A stretch of 64,000 nt of DNA. It comes from Treponema sp. Its GTDB lineage: Bacteria; Spirochaetota; Spirochaetia; Treponematales; Treponemataceae. A program made the translations under genes and the position numbers. Every line of letters begins with the position of its first letter. The first letter of the stretch is position 1. This document shows, in pieces, positions 50,396 through 59,215 of the stretch. Location: positions 124,001-188,000 of the forward strand of contig JAGBGX010000002.1 of assembly GCA_017935745.1 (NCBI GenBank), written 5' to 3'. The notes under the pieces were generated by a model that saw only the letters and a program-made list of their open reading frames with translations, was not told where the DNA came from and searched no databases.

Positions 50396-50451
50396 GGTTT
50401 TTACAGTATAATGAAAAAAGAGCATAAGCACAAGGAGCGGCCTGTTGATAT

Positions 50452-50480
50452 TTGACAAACATGCTGGCTTGGCGTATAGT
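50452..50480 (+). promoter_or_regulatory. Promoter of the WYL regulator
   Basis: -35 TTGACA (50452-50457), 17-nt spacer, -10 TATAGT (50475-50480), about 25 nt before the ATG. Confidence 0.8.
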
Positions 50481-50505
50481 TTGAAAAAGGAAGGCTCGGG
50501 GTTTT

Positions 50506-51453
50506 ATGGCAGGCACGGAACAGCTGTTTGAGCTGCTGTATGTTCTTCTTGACAGAAAAAAAAGCACAGCGAAGGAGCTTTCGCGTCATTTTGGAGTGTC
50601 CGTGCGGACTGTTTACCGCTGGTGCAATTCCTTGAGCCTTGCAGGAATTCCGCTGTATGCGGCAAGAGGAAAGGGCGGCGGCATATTTGTGCAGGAACAG
50701 TACGCCCTGAATGCGCTCGTCCTGACTGAAGACGAAAAGGCTTCTGTTCTTTCATGCGTGAATGCATTTAAAAATCTGACAGGAGCGGAAATTCTCGGTG
50801 CGGGCCATGAGTCTGCCCCGGTATGCTCTGCGGCGCAAAAGCTGAAGTCTCTCTCCAGAAAAAACACAGACTGGGTCGAAGTTGATTTTTCACCGTGGAA
50901 TCCTCTTGGCCGCCATATTGCTGAGCTTTTTGAAACTGTGCGGGATGCAATAATTGGAGGAAAAGTCATTCAGATTGAGTATTTTTCAAGCAGCGGAAAA
51001 TCAGGCAGCCGTTTTGTTCATCCGAGAAAGCTGCTGTTCCGCGGGCAGGCATGGTACGTGTTCGGGTGGTGCGAGCAGAAGCAGGAAATGCGGTTTTTCA
51101 AGCTGAGCCGGATTCAGAAAGTCAGTGTGACAAAAAGAAGCTGTGCGCCCTGCACGTATGATGATTCAAAGCTGAAGGAAAGCTGTGATATGAGCGGTTC
51201 TGCTGTGAGGACAGTCAGCCTTGCTTTGAAAGTGAAGGCACAGGCCGCGTGGAAAATTATGGATGACTTTCTTATTGAACGGAAGGAACTGCTCTGTGAT
51301 GGAAATGTATTTATGACAGTGCGCGCTGCGGAGCATGAGTGGCTTGTCCCGTATCTGCTGAGCTTCGGTTCATCTCTTGAAGTGATATCTCCTGCCCGCA
51401 TCAAAAAGAGGCTTGCTGAAGAAGTTCAAAAGATGCATGAAAAAATGATGTGA
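50506..51453 (+). CDS. HTH/WYL-domain transcriptional regulator
   Basis: 315 residues. N-terminal winged helix (about 5-60: STAKELSRHFGVSVRTVYRW), then a WYL domain from about 140 (VIQIEYFSSSGKSGSRFVHP, LLFRGQAWYVFGWCEQKQEMR with the W-Y-V in place of W-Y-L, FFKLSRIQKV) and a WCX-type C-terminus. WYL regulators bind nucleic acid or small ligands and control stress or defence genes. Target unknown; the divergent ACT gene is one candidate. Confidence 0.9.
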   Translation: MAGTEQLFELLYVLLDRKKSTAKELSRHFGVSVRTVYRWCNSLSLAGIPLYAARGKGGGIFVQEQYALNALVLTEDEKASVLSCVNAFKNLTGAEILGAGHESAPVCSAAQKLKSLSRKNTDWVEVDFSPWNPLGRHIAELFETVRDAIIGGKVIQIEYFSSSGKSGSRFVHPRKLLFRGQAWYVFGWCEQKQEMRFFKLSRIQKVSVTKRSCAPCTYDDSKLKESCDMSGSAVRTVSLALKVKAQAAWKIMDDFLIERKELLCDGNVFMTVRAAEHEWLVPYLLSFGSSLEVISPARIKKRLAEEVQKMHEKMM

Positions 51454-51473
51454 GCGGCAATCCGTAGGAAATG

Positions 51474-51505
51474 CAAAGCCTGCCGCTGCGCAGCGGCAGG
51501 CTTTG
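51474..51505. terminator. Bidirectional terminator hairpin
   Basis: A perfect 32-nt palindrome with arms of up to 15 bp (CAAAGCCTGCCGCTG on each strand). It lies between the convergent WYL gene and the porin-like gene. T runs are short on both sides. Confidence 0.7.
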
Positions 51506-51520
51506 TCTTGCGTTAACCGG

Positions 51521-53023
51521 TCAGAATTTGCAGTTAACGCCGAAATTGACAAAGCTGTTGTGTCTCCACTCGTAGAATTCGCTGTCTTCATCCTTGCAGC
51601 TGATGTACATTCCGCTGAGTGTGAGCGTCAGGTTTCCGTTCGGCTTGTATGCGATTTTCGGCTGAACAACAACGTCTCCCCGCTCGATTCCCCAGAGAAC
51701 AATGATTTCCGGCGCGATTTTGTCATTGAACAGCGAGTCTGTCACATCCAGAACGATTTTGTTGTTCGTGTATCCTGCTTCGTCATAATCAACATCGTGC
51801 TTCCTCAGGCTCTTCTGAAGCGGTCCGAACGCGGCGAATCCGTCACCGTCATCAACCTTGCTGCTGTTCAGGATGTATGTGCCTGTTTCCTGCACGTTTA
51901 TGTTTATGTTGCTCACCGGGATGTCAATGTCGAATCCTGCAAGCCATGCAATGCTGTTGTTGCGGACCCACGGATCATCTCCTGCTGTGTCTGCTGTCAG
52001 ATTGTATGCAAATTCTCCGCGCAAGTTGAAGTGCCACAGGATTGTCGCGGCTTCAAGCCCGAACGTCTGCTTCCAGTCGTAGTCAAGGACAGGAAGCTCT
52101 TTGCCGCTGCTTGCAATGTAGCCGGGCAAATCTGCGGACGGCTGCTTGTAATGTCCGTAGTAGTAGCTCACGCCCCAGTCAAGGGAGCCTGCTGTTCCTG
52201 TCAGGCGGACTCCGGCCTGGCTGTACTTTAGTTTCTGTGTGTCAGGATACAGTGAGTCTTCATCAAACTGCGCTGCCTTCATAAGTCCTCCTGGCGTGCC
52301 GTCCGCTGCCCAGCCTGTTACAACGCCGGTGACTGTGGACTTAAGCGTGCTGTAGTTTTCAGGAACCCACATTCCTTCTGTTGCAAAGCGGTCGGTGTCC
52401 ATGTATGGCGTCCAGATTCCTTCAAGCCGCAGATTGTTTTTTTCAAACGCATAAAGCGCCCTGAACATCGGCGTGCTGATTCTTCTGTCTATATAATCCG
52501 GGATTATAAAGTCTGTATAGTCATCAGCATTGAAGTTGTCGATAACGTGCAGCTTGTCGCCTGCTCCCCAGACAACTTTCATCTTTCCGGCTTCAAGCTT
52601 GAAATTTCCAAAGTAGCCGCGCAGCGTAAGCTCGTCAATCATGTCCTGAGGATAATCCTGTATAATGCTTTTTTCAAATTTGAGCCGTATGTCTGCATCG
52701 ATGTTTTGGGCTGAATACAGTATTCCGATTTTTGCAAGCGGAGTTGCTGTGAGCGGAAAGTCAGGAAGCGAATCGTCTTCAGGACTGTCAGCATACAGCC
52801 GTGACTGAAGCTCTCCTTCACCGCTGAAAGAAAGCGGCTGCTGCGCAGTTCCGAATCCTTCGCTGAAGTCTGAGCCGGAACTGGAACTGTCAAATGAATC
52901 CCAGCTGTCAAAATCCTGAGCATAGAAAGAAGTGCAGGCGGCAGAAAGCAGCGCAAGCAAGACTGTCCGTGCCGCCCTTCTTTTTTTCTGTTCTGCCTGC
53001 TGAGTGCTTTGTACTGTCTTCAT
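51521..53023 (-). CDS. Outer-membrane beta-barrel-like protein (porin-like)
   Basis: 500 residues. Signal peptide, then an acidic Trp/Ser/Asp-rich stretch (FDSWDSFDSSSSGSDFSEGF), then alternating amphipathic strands with many Tyr/Trp and short turns. The last residues NFGVNCKF end in Phe, as in outer-membrane barrels recognised by BamA. Last gene of the RND-LolA-porin unit. By analogy with RND clusters that also carry a LolA-like and a DUF1302-type barrel protein, it may be the outer-membrane partner of the exporter or its lipid cargo. Exact family not recognised. Confidence 0.75.
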   Translation of the reverse strand: MKTVQSTQQAEQKKRRAARTVLLALLSAACTSFYAQDFDSWDSFDSSSSGSDFSEGFGTAQQPLSFSGEGELQSRLYADSPEDDSLPDFPLTATPLAKIGILYSAQNIDADIRLKFEKSIIQDYPQDMIDELTLRGYFGNFKLEAGKMKVVWGAGDKLHVIDNFNADDYTDFIIPDYIDRRISTPMFRALYAFEKNNLRLEGIWTPYMDTDRFATEGMWVPENYSTLKSTVTGVVTGWAADGTPGGLMKAAQFDEDSLYPDTQKLKYSQAGVRLTGTAGSLDWGVSYYYGHYKQPSADLPGYIASSGKELPVLDYDWKQTFGLEAATILWHFNLRGEFAYNLTADTAGDDPWVRNNSIAWLAGFDIDIPVSNININVQETGTYILNSSKVDDGDGFAAFGPLQKSLRKHDVDYDEAGYTNNKIVLDVTDSLFNDKIAPEIIVLWGIERGDVVVQPKIAYKPNGNLTLTLSGMYISCKDEDSEFYEWRHNSFVNFGVNCKF

Positions 53024-53185
53024 AGATGAATGGAATCTCCGTGTTCAGATGAAATGTATGCTTTTGGGCATTCCGCCGGCGTTCTCCAGAGAAAGCCGTA
53101 TTTTTGCATCCGGGAGAGCGGGCGGATTCTTGTTGTTCGTGCGGAAGATTTAATCTCCGCTCCGGCGCTCTGCGCCGGGATCCGT

Positions 53186-53953
53186 TTATTTTCCTGTGTC
53201 CAGGAAGTCCTGCGTAAACACTCTGTCCGGGATTTCAGTCTTTACATCAACCTTGATAATCTTGATTGATGTTGAATGCTTTGTCTGGACATTTACCATT
53301 TCGTTATCCATCGGGATATCGAACCCGTCTATGTTGTCAATCCTCGAAACTGTTATTGTTTTTATCAGATCGCCGTTCTTGTCAAAAAGCTCTGTATAGA
53401 CAGGATAGTCAGTCGCCTTGTCAACCCAGACCATTCTGTATTTGTACTGGCTTGATTTTGGATCGATTGGCGTGTTCTTTACAACATCGCAGCTGAATCC
53501 GTTCTTTGTTTCTTCCCTGATGAATTCATGCGTGTCCTCTTCCATTTCGCGGGTGGACAGATCGTCATAAGTCGCATCTGTTCCCATGAAGGATTTTGAT
53601 CCTTCGCTTGAATTGACGCGGCGCGTTTTTTTCAGCGAGGGAAGGTAAATCCACTTGTCATCGGGCGCGCCTTTGTTTTCAATCTGCAAAAACCGTGTGT
53701 CCTTGATATTCGCCGGTGAAAGGAACACAAGCACCGCGCTTGTGATGTCGTTCTTGTTTCTTCCGTACTCAAGAACCTTTCTTTCTTCTTTTGTCCCTTT
53801 CTTGTCAGTGAGCGTCATCACAACCTGAGATCTTGTATAGTCAGGCTTTTTTACGTCATGAGTTCTCTGCATGATTTCATCACCCTTTGCATCGGCGAAC
53901 GCAAGGGAGGCTGCTGCAATAAGCGCTGCTGCAAGTGCTGCTTGTTTTTTCAT
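53186..53953 (-). CDS. LolA-like outer-membrane lipoprotein-sorting protein
   Basis: 255 residues. Signal peptide (KKQAALAAALIAAASLAFA), then a LolA/LppX-like half-barrel of the class often annotated outer membrane lipoprotein-sorting protein: FLSPANIKDTRFLQIENKG, KWIYLPSLKKTRRVNSSEGS, SFMGTDATYDDLSTRE. These periplasmic proteins carry a hydrophobic cargo and sit next to MMPL/RND exporters, as here (61 nt downstream of one). AGGAGAT is about 6 nt before the ATG. Confidence 0.88.
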   Translation of the reverse strand: MKKQAALAAALIAAASLAFADAKGDEIMQRTHDVKKPDYTRSQVVMTLTDKKGTKEERKVLEYGRNKNDITSAVLVFLSPANIKDTRFLQIENKGAPDDKWIYLPSLKKTRRVNSSEGSKSFMGTDATYDDLSTREMEEDTHEFIREETKNGFSCDVVKNTPIDPKSSQYKYRMVWVDKATDYPVYTELFDKNGDLIKTITVSRIDNIDGFDIPMDNEMVNVQTKHSTSIKIIKVDVKTEIPDRVFTQDFLDTGK

Positions 53954-54013
53954 TTTGGTATCTCCTGTAAAAAAGTTTTAAAAACTCCTGATGCTGCTCA
54001 GGATGTTTGTCCG

Positions 54014-56986
54014 TTACTTTTGCGCGCTTTCCTGTCCGTCATCCGCTTCATGCTTTGGCTGAATGAATTTCGGATCTGTGAGGGAAAGAACTCCGGGGAT
54101 AATTGTCATTGCAAGGAAGCTTGATGTAAACATGACTATTGCAATGAGAATTCCGATGTAGCGCAGCACAACAAATTTTGACAGCGTAAGAACAAGGAAG
54201 CCGAGTCCTACTGCCAGCGCATTTGTTATGATTCCGCGTCCGCTTTTTCTGAATGTTGCCTTTGTCACTTCAACAACATTGCTTGTCTTTGACCGCTCTT
54301 CCTTGTATGTAGTCATAAAGTGGATTGTATAGTCAATTCCGACTCCGACCGCAACGGAAGCAATGATGCTTGTGATGAAGTCCAGGTTTATTCCGAAAAA
54401 GCCCATTGTCATATAGTTGAGCAGAATGCAGAACAGAAGCGGAACTGCTCCCAGAATTCCAGCCCAGACTGACTTGAAGCAGACTGCGATAATCAGGAAT
54501 ACAGAGAACAGGGAAAGCGCAAGGCTCGTTATCTGGCTTGAAAGAATCATGTCAGTCATCCTGTGCTCCATCTGCGCGGAGCCTGTCGCTTCCAGTGTGT
54601 AGCCTTCAGGAAAATGCTCCTTTGCGTACTGCTTTGCATCTGCAATGATGATTCCGCTTTCATCGGAAGAGTGGCTTCTGAGCTGGCAGGTGATTCTCAT
54701 TGAAATTGGATTCATGTCATCATCAATGAAACGGTCGAGGGAGCCGCTCAGGAGCGTAAGGTAATTTTCCACAACGCCTTTCAGTTCTTCCCGGGTTGCG
54801 ACAGGATATTTTTCAGTGTCATACGGAATTTCATAGTATGCTGTTCCGTTATAGTTGACTTGCTTCATGAGCTGGGAAATGATGTCTTCCACTGTTGCAT
54901 ATTTTCCGCCGGCCTCAACATACGCGCTGTTGATAAGGGCAAGCACTTCTTTTGTTGTCATTGCTTTTTCAAGCTGCTCGCTGTAGGCAATGTTCGGATC
55001 TGCAAATTCGGCAGGAGCTTCTGCGGATTCGCTGCTGTCCGCTGCAAAGTCGTCTGCCCAGCTGTCTGTGAATGCTTCGTCTGCCGTGCTTTCATCATCA
55101 CCCCAGTCATCCGCCCAGCTGTCCGAAAATCCGCTGTCATCCCCAGATGCAGAAGATGTTGCCGCTGAAATTTCGCGCGGCTCCTGTTCCGGGACATGCC
55201 ACACCTGGTTGATTCTCTTTATGAACGCTGTGAACGAAACAATTTTCCCGATGTTCTGGTGCCGGGCCAGAAGATAATGCTCCATGTCATCGACAGCCTT
55301 TAAAAGCTCCGGGTTTGAAATGTCGCCTTTTTCCTGGCCTTCAACTGTAAAGAACAGGCTGTTTGTTCCTGCGTACTGCTGATCAACATAGTCAACATCC
55401 TTTCTGAAGTCGCAGTCCTTCGGGAAATAATTTATCAGCGCTGTGTCTATTTTCAGTCTCCGCACGCCCGCGAGGGAAATCACTGTTATCATAATTGAAG
55501 TGAGGACGAGGCGGGGCATGGATCCGCAGAAAAACTTATATATTGAGTACAGCGTTTCTCCCCGCGCCTCTTCTTCTGTCTTGCCTCCGCGCTTGAGGAC
55601 TGCAAGCTCAAGGCGGTGCTTTGCCTTTTCAAGCTTGGCTTTTGCGCGGGCTGTGATTTTTTCAATTTTATATTCTCTGTTTCTGACAGCTTTCCGATAG
55701 TCCCGCACCAGAAGCACCGCCGGAATAAAAGTCATTGAAAGCAGAAGCGAAAGCCCGACTCCGATTGCAGTGAACAGGGCAAAGCTGTGAAGCGGACCTA
55801 AGGGGCTTGTGACAAGTGAAATGAAACCGACGATTGTCGTGATTCCCGCGAGAAGAACGGCAAGCTTGACTTCGCTCAGGCCGTTGAAAACGCAGTCCTC
55901 GTATTTTTCCCTCGTCATTTCTCCTTCAACATTCTGCAGCTCAATATAGTAGTGAGTCAGAACATGAATGCCGTATGCAGAGCCGACTGCAATCAGCGCG
56001 ACAGGAATTACACTTGAGACAAGCGTGAATGTCACTCCGAAAAGGCCCATCATTCCAACTGAGACCGCTGTCGAAATAAGAACTGTGCACAGAGGCAGAA
56101 GCATTCCTGTTACTGATTTGAAGCTCAGGTACAGCGAAAGCAGGACAACGAGGACAACGAGCGGAATAAGCCCTGCAAGATCATCTATCATGAATTCCTT
56201 TGACTGCTCTGAGAGCACCGGCTCCCCGACAAATTTTACCGTCAGATGATGTCCCGCTGTCTCTTCTTCCGCAATCTTCCGCACTTCCGCCAGCACATTC
56301 TGCTGCCGCATGATGTCAGTGCCGAGTTTTTTAATCTGGGCTTTTTCCTGCCGTATCTGCGCCTTTGTTTCCTTTATCTGCGCGGCGGTTTCAGCCTTGT
56401 CTGAAGCAGTTTTCAGCTGTGTCTGGAGATTCTTGAGAAGCGCCTCGCTTTCTTCAAGCGCGATTGTCTCCCTGCTTTTCGGACGCAGCGACACCTGCAT
56501 CTGAAGCCCTGTGTTGCTGTCGTTTATGATGACGCGGTTGTACATGTCATGCCATTCTGCGAGCCTGAATTTCAGCTGTGAAATGTCTTCCGGCGAGCCT
56601 GTGTATGTGTCTGGAATCAGCTGGGTTGCCGAAATTGAACCGTCCTCATCCGCTACATAGTCGATGTCCGTTATGGAGTCTATGTCCTCAACTTCCGGGA
56701 TTGCAAGAATTCTGTCTGTCATCCTGCGCACAACTTCTATGTATTCCGGCGTGAGGATTGTGTTTCCGCTGTTTGTTTCAAGCGTGATTCCGATGGAAAG
56801 CATGCTTCCGAAAACATCCTCTGTCTCTGTGAGCCGTCCATAGGATTCATCTTTCTGGGGAAAGAATGAACGCAGGGAATTTTCCAAGGCCAGATCCTTG
56901 ATGAAAAAGCCGAAAAATCCTGTCAGCAGAATGCACGTGACAATGATTGCCCACGGATGCTTAAAAAAGGTTCTCAAGAATTTCAT
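54014..56986 (-). CDS. RND/MMPL-family exporter
   Basis: 990 residues with the RND plan: TM1 (FFKHPWAIIVTCILLTGFFG region), a large periplasmic domain including a coiled coil (about 165-235), five helices, a second periplasmic domain and the last helices (LGAVPLLFCILLNYMTMGFF, VGVGIDYTIHF). It belongs to the HAE3/MMPL type that moves lipids or hydrophobic compounds. In the second periplasmic domain (about 610-660) lies a very acidic insert with repeated SWADD (SDSWADDWGDDES, TDSWADDFAADSS). The porin-like neighbour carries a related motif. Divergent from the ArsR-family regulator. Confidence 0.92.
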   Translation of the reverse strand: MKFLRTFFKHPWAIIVTCILLTGFFGFFIKDLALENSLRSFFPQKDESYGRLTETEDVFGSMLSIGITLETNSGNTILTPEYIEVVRRMTDRILAIPEVEDIDSITDIDYVADEDGSISATQLIPDTYTGSPEDISQLKFRLAEWHDMYNRVIINDSNTGLQMQVSLRPKSRETIALEESEALLKNLQTQLKTASDKAETAAQIKETKAQIRQEKAQIKKLGTDIMRQQNVLAEVRKIAEEETAGHHLTVKFVGEPVLSEQSKEFMIDDLAGLIPLVVLVVLLSLYLSFKSVTGMLLPLCTVLISTAVSVGMMGLFGVTFTLVSSVIPVALIAVGSAYGIHVLTHYYIELQNVEGEMTREKYEDCVFNGLSEVKLAVLLAGITTIVGFISLVTSPLGPLHSFALFTAIGVGLSLLLSMTFIPAVLLVRDYRKAVRNREYKIEKITARAKAKLEKAKHRLELAVLKRGGKTEEEARGETLYSIYKFFCGSMPRLVLTSIMITVISLAGVRRLKIDTALINYFPKDCDFRKDVDYVDQQYAGTNSLFFTVEGQEKGDISNPELLKAVDDMEHYLLARHQNIGKIVSFTAFIKRINQVWHVPEQEPREISAATSSASGDDSGFSDSWADDWGDDESTADEAFTDSWADDFAADSSESAEAPAEFADPNIAYSEQLEKAMTTKEVLALINSAYVEAGGKYATVEDIISQLMKQVNYNGTAYYEIPYDTEKYPVATREELKGVVENYLTLLSGSLDRFIDDDMNPISMRITCQLRSHSSDESGIIIADAKQYAKEHFPEGYTLEATGSAQMEHRMTDMILSSQITSLALSLFSVFLIIAVCFKSVWAGILGAVPLLFCILLNYMTMGFFGINLDFITSIIASVAVGVGIDYTIHFMTTYKEERSKTSNVVEVTKATFRKSGRGIITNALAVGLGFLVLTLSKFVVLRYIGILIAIVMFTSSFLAMTIIPGVLSLTDPKFIQPKHEADDGQESAQK

Positions 56987-57050
56987 TTCTCATGTCCTTT
57001 GCGTTGAATTTCGGTTTAATTGTTCTGCTTTCATTAAACCTATAAAAAAT

Positions 57051-57078
57051 AATATACTGTTTTTTTTGCAAAATGCAA
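57051..57078 (-). promoter_or_regulatory. Promoter of the RND operon
   Basis: Minus strand: -35 TTGCAT (plus 57073-57078), 16-nt spacer, -10 TATATT (plus 57051-57056). Confidence 0.6.
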
Positions 57079-57091
57079 TCCCTTTTTAATA

Positions 57092-57152
57092 AATATGACT
57101 AAATTTTTAAGCATTTAATCATATTGACATAATGCCGTGTTGTCAGTATCTT
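57092..57152 (+). promoter_or_regulatory. Inverted-repeat operator and promoter of the ArsR-family gene
   Basis: AATATGACTAAAT (57092-57104) and ATTTAATCATATT (57113-57125) form 13-bp arms with one mismatch and an 8-nt spacer, ending in the -35 TTGACA (57124-57129). A 17-nt spacer leads to -10 TATCTT (57147-57152). The site lies between the divergent regulator and RND promoters, suited to control both. Confidence 0.7.
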
Positions 57153-57182
57153 TTTAGCAGGTGATTCTGCGGAGAAGAAAAG

Positions 57183-57533
57183 ATGCCGATGACAAAAAGC
57201 GAGCTAAGGAAAATACACGGAATGTTCAGCAAGTGCGGCCCTGCGTTTATAGCGCTCGGAGACGAAATCCGCCAGAAGCTCATTATTGACATTCTGGAGG
57301 CTGGAGACGGCGGGATAAATGTGATGAGCCTGACTGCAAAATTCAGCCTTTCCCGCTCGGCAGTTTCCCATCACCTGAAAATTCTCAAGGGCGCAGGATT
57401 TGTCAAGACAGTAAAGCGCGGAACACAGGTTTTCTACAGAATTTCAGTCAGCGAGAATTTTTCTGAAATAGGAAGGCTTCTGTCGGAGACGCTTCGGATC
57501 ATAGAGAAAGTCAGGCAGGAAAAGAAGTCCTAG
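57183..57533 (+). CDS. ArsR-family transcriptional regulator (no metal-binding Cys motif)
   Basis: 116 residues, winged helix: IALGDEIRQKLIIDILEAG, then FSLSRSAVSHHLKILKGAGF as the recognition region and VKRGTQVFYRIS as the wing. The CxC metal motif of ArsR/SmtB sensors is missing, so it may sense an organic ligand or redox state. GGAGAAG is 5 nt before the ATG. It probably represses the divergent RND operon through 57092-57125. Overlaps the convergent deoC by 4 nt. Confidence 0.9.
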   Translation: MPMTKSELRKIHGMFSKCGPAFIALGDEIRQKLIIDILEAGDGGINVMSLTAKFSLSRSAVSHHLKILKGAGFVKTVKRGTQVFYRISVSENFSEIGRLLSETLRIIEKVRQEKKS

Positions 57534-58261
57534 CTGCGCTCAAGTCCTTCCGCAATCTGAATTCCGCAGCTTGTGCCGATTCTGCTGGCGCCCGCTGCAA
57601 GAAAGCCGAGCGCTTCCTGCGTTGTGCGGATTCCTCCGCTTGCTTTGACGCCCATTTTTTCTCCAACGGTTTTTCTCATAAGCTCCACAGCATGCAGCGT
57701 TGCTCCGTTCGGCTGTTTTGCCAGAAACCCGGTGGAAGTCTTTACAAAGCTGAATGCGGCTTCCTTTGCGCACAGGCAGCCCTGCACAATTTCTTCGTCA
57801 GTAAGAAGCGCTGTTTCCAGAATCAGCTTTGTGACGGCTGCTTCTTTTTTCGCTCCGTCCTCAGTTTCCGCAAACAAAGATGCCTCGAGGACGCTTCTTG
57901 CAATGAGCTGGAGCTGCTGCGTCAGTTCCTTCCACTTATGGGCCTTTATGAGTGAAAGATCGGCGACAAAGTCAAGCTCGTCAGTTCCGTCCGTGATTGC
58001 TCTGTCCGCCTGAAACAGCTTGGCTTCTGTTCCGCCGGCTCCGAGGGGAAAGTCAATTACCGTGCAGACTTTTACTGGCGAGCCGGAGAGAATTTCGGCT
58101 GCCTTCCGCACAAAGCACGGATTGATGCATACGCTTGCAAATCCGTACAGCTTTGCCTGGGCGCAGAACTGCCCGGCCTGCGCTTCTGTTGTGCCGGGCG
58201 CAAGGAGCGTCTGGTCGATGAGCCTTGCAAGGCCGGTTTTTGTCAGATTCTTCGTTTCCAT
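57530..58261 (-). CDS. deoC: Deoxyribose-phosphate aldolase
   Basis: 243 residues. It splits 2-deoxyribose 5-phosphate to acetaldehyde and glyceraldehyde 3-phosphate. The Schiff-base lysine is Lys174 in FVKTSTGF, with Lys206 in GVKASGGIR and Asp97 in DELDFV. There are two possible starts: 58261 (METKN), used here, and 58288 (MRNQG), which has AAAGG 4 nt upstream. The gene overlaps the preceding MBL gene by 19 or more nt. A segment near 120-150 (LFAETEDGAKKEAAV) is longer than in E. coli DeoC. Confidence 0.92.
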   Translation of the reverse strand: METKNLTKTGLARLIDQTLLAPGTTEAQAGQFCAQAKLYGFASVCINPCFVRKAAEILSGSPVKVCTVIDFPLGAGGTEAKLFQADRAITDGTDELDFVADLSLIKAHKWKELTQQLQLIARSVLEASLFAETEDGAKKEAAVTKLILETALLTDEEIVQGCLCAKEAAFSFVKTSTGFLAKQPNGATLHAVELMRKTVGEKMGVKASGGIRTTQEALGFLAAGASRIGTSCGIQIAEGLERS

Positions 58262-59178
58262 ATCAGCTTGTTTTCCTTGATTTCGCATGAGACCTTTCCT
58301 TCGTGCTCCATGCAGGAAAGGTATGAGCGCAGCGTTGTTCCGATCAGATAGAACGGTATGACTTTCAGCCTGATGCCCGCGTAGTCGGCGATATCCTTGA
58401 GGATGTCTTCTGTGCGGCGCAGTCCGGTGCCGATTATCTTGAGAATGAGCGATTCAAATTCGTATGTGACGAGAATGTTCATTTCAGCGCAGGCATGTAT
58501 TGACTCTGAGTCCAGCCGGGAGCCGTGTCCGGGAATGTATGCATCGGTCTGTACTGATTCGATTTTCCGCACTGAATTCCTGAATTCTGTCTGGCTGATC
58601 ATAAAGGGAATCCATGTCCTGCTGAGAAGCTCAGCGCCAAAGAGGCTGTCGCCTGCAAAGAGCGCCCGGGTTCCGCTTTTCTTGTCGCGCGCAAGAATTC
58701 CTGTCTGGCCGAAAAAGTGCCCGGGCAGGGAAATGAACTGCAAGGTCACGTCTTCAAGATCAGCCTCTTCATCGCCGGTTATCCTGTCCGTGCGCACCGG
58801 CTCTGGCAGCGTGAACTGCGGATCGTCAAATTCCGTTACAGCTGTTCCGCCGCAGTACAGTGACGGCACCGCGCTTGGAATTTCCATAATCCGCGCTGAC
58901 TGCGCTGACGCCCAGAACTGCACTCCGGGAATGCTTTTTAAGTACAGGCTTCCGCTGCAATGATCCGCGTGGGAATGCGTGTGGATGACCGCCGCAATTT
59001 TTGCCCCGGGAAAAAGGGAGGAAAGGGCCTCTTCTGCACGCTTTCCGTCCTCTTTGGACGGCCCCGAGTCAATCAGGAATATTTTTCCGCCGCTGAGAAT
59101 AACTCCGATGTTTGTGGAATGGCGGAACATTCCGATATGCTGCGAAAGCCGCTCAAACGATGCTTCGTCTATAGCCAT
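58243..59178 (-). CDS. Metallo-beta-lactamase-fold hydrolase
   Basis: 311 residues. The full metal motif THSHADH is present (IHTHSHADHCSGSLY), followed by LPGHFFGQTGILA, LFAGDSLFG and YIPGHGS. The C-terminal 80 residues may be a small winged-helix or DNA-binding-like module (RTEDILKDIADYAGIRLKVI). Substrate unknown; a thioester or lactone hydrolase is the generic expectation. GAGGAA is 6 nt before the ATG. Confidence 0.88.
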   Translation of the reverse strand: MAIDEASFERLSQHIGMFRHSTNIGVILSGGKIFLIDSGPSKEDGKRAEEALSSLFPGAKIAAVIHTHSHADHCSGSLYLKSIPGVQFWASAQSARIMEIPSAVPSLYCGGTAVTEFDDPQFTLPEPVRTDRITGDEEADLEDVTLQFISLPGHFFGQTGILARDKKSGTRALFAGDSLFGAELLSRTWIPFMISQTEFRNSVRKIESVQTDAYIPGHGSRLDSESIHACAEMNILVTYEFESLILKIIGTGLRRTEDILKDIADYAGIRLKVIPFYLIGTTLRSYLSCMEHEGKVSCEIKENKLIWKRRI

Positions 59179-59215
59179 CCTTCTTCCTCAGTGTTCAGGG
59201 CCGGAAGCTGGAAAT

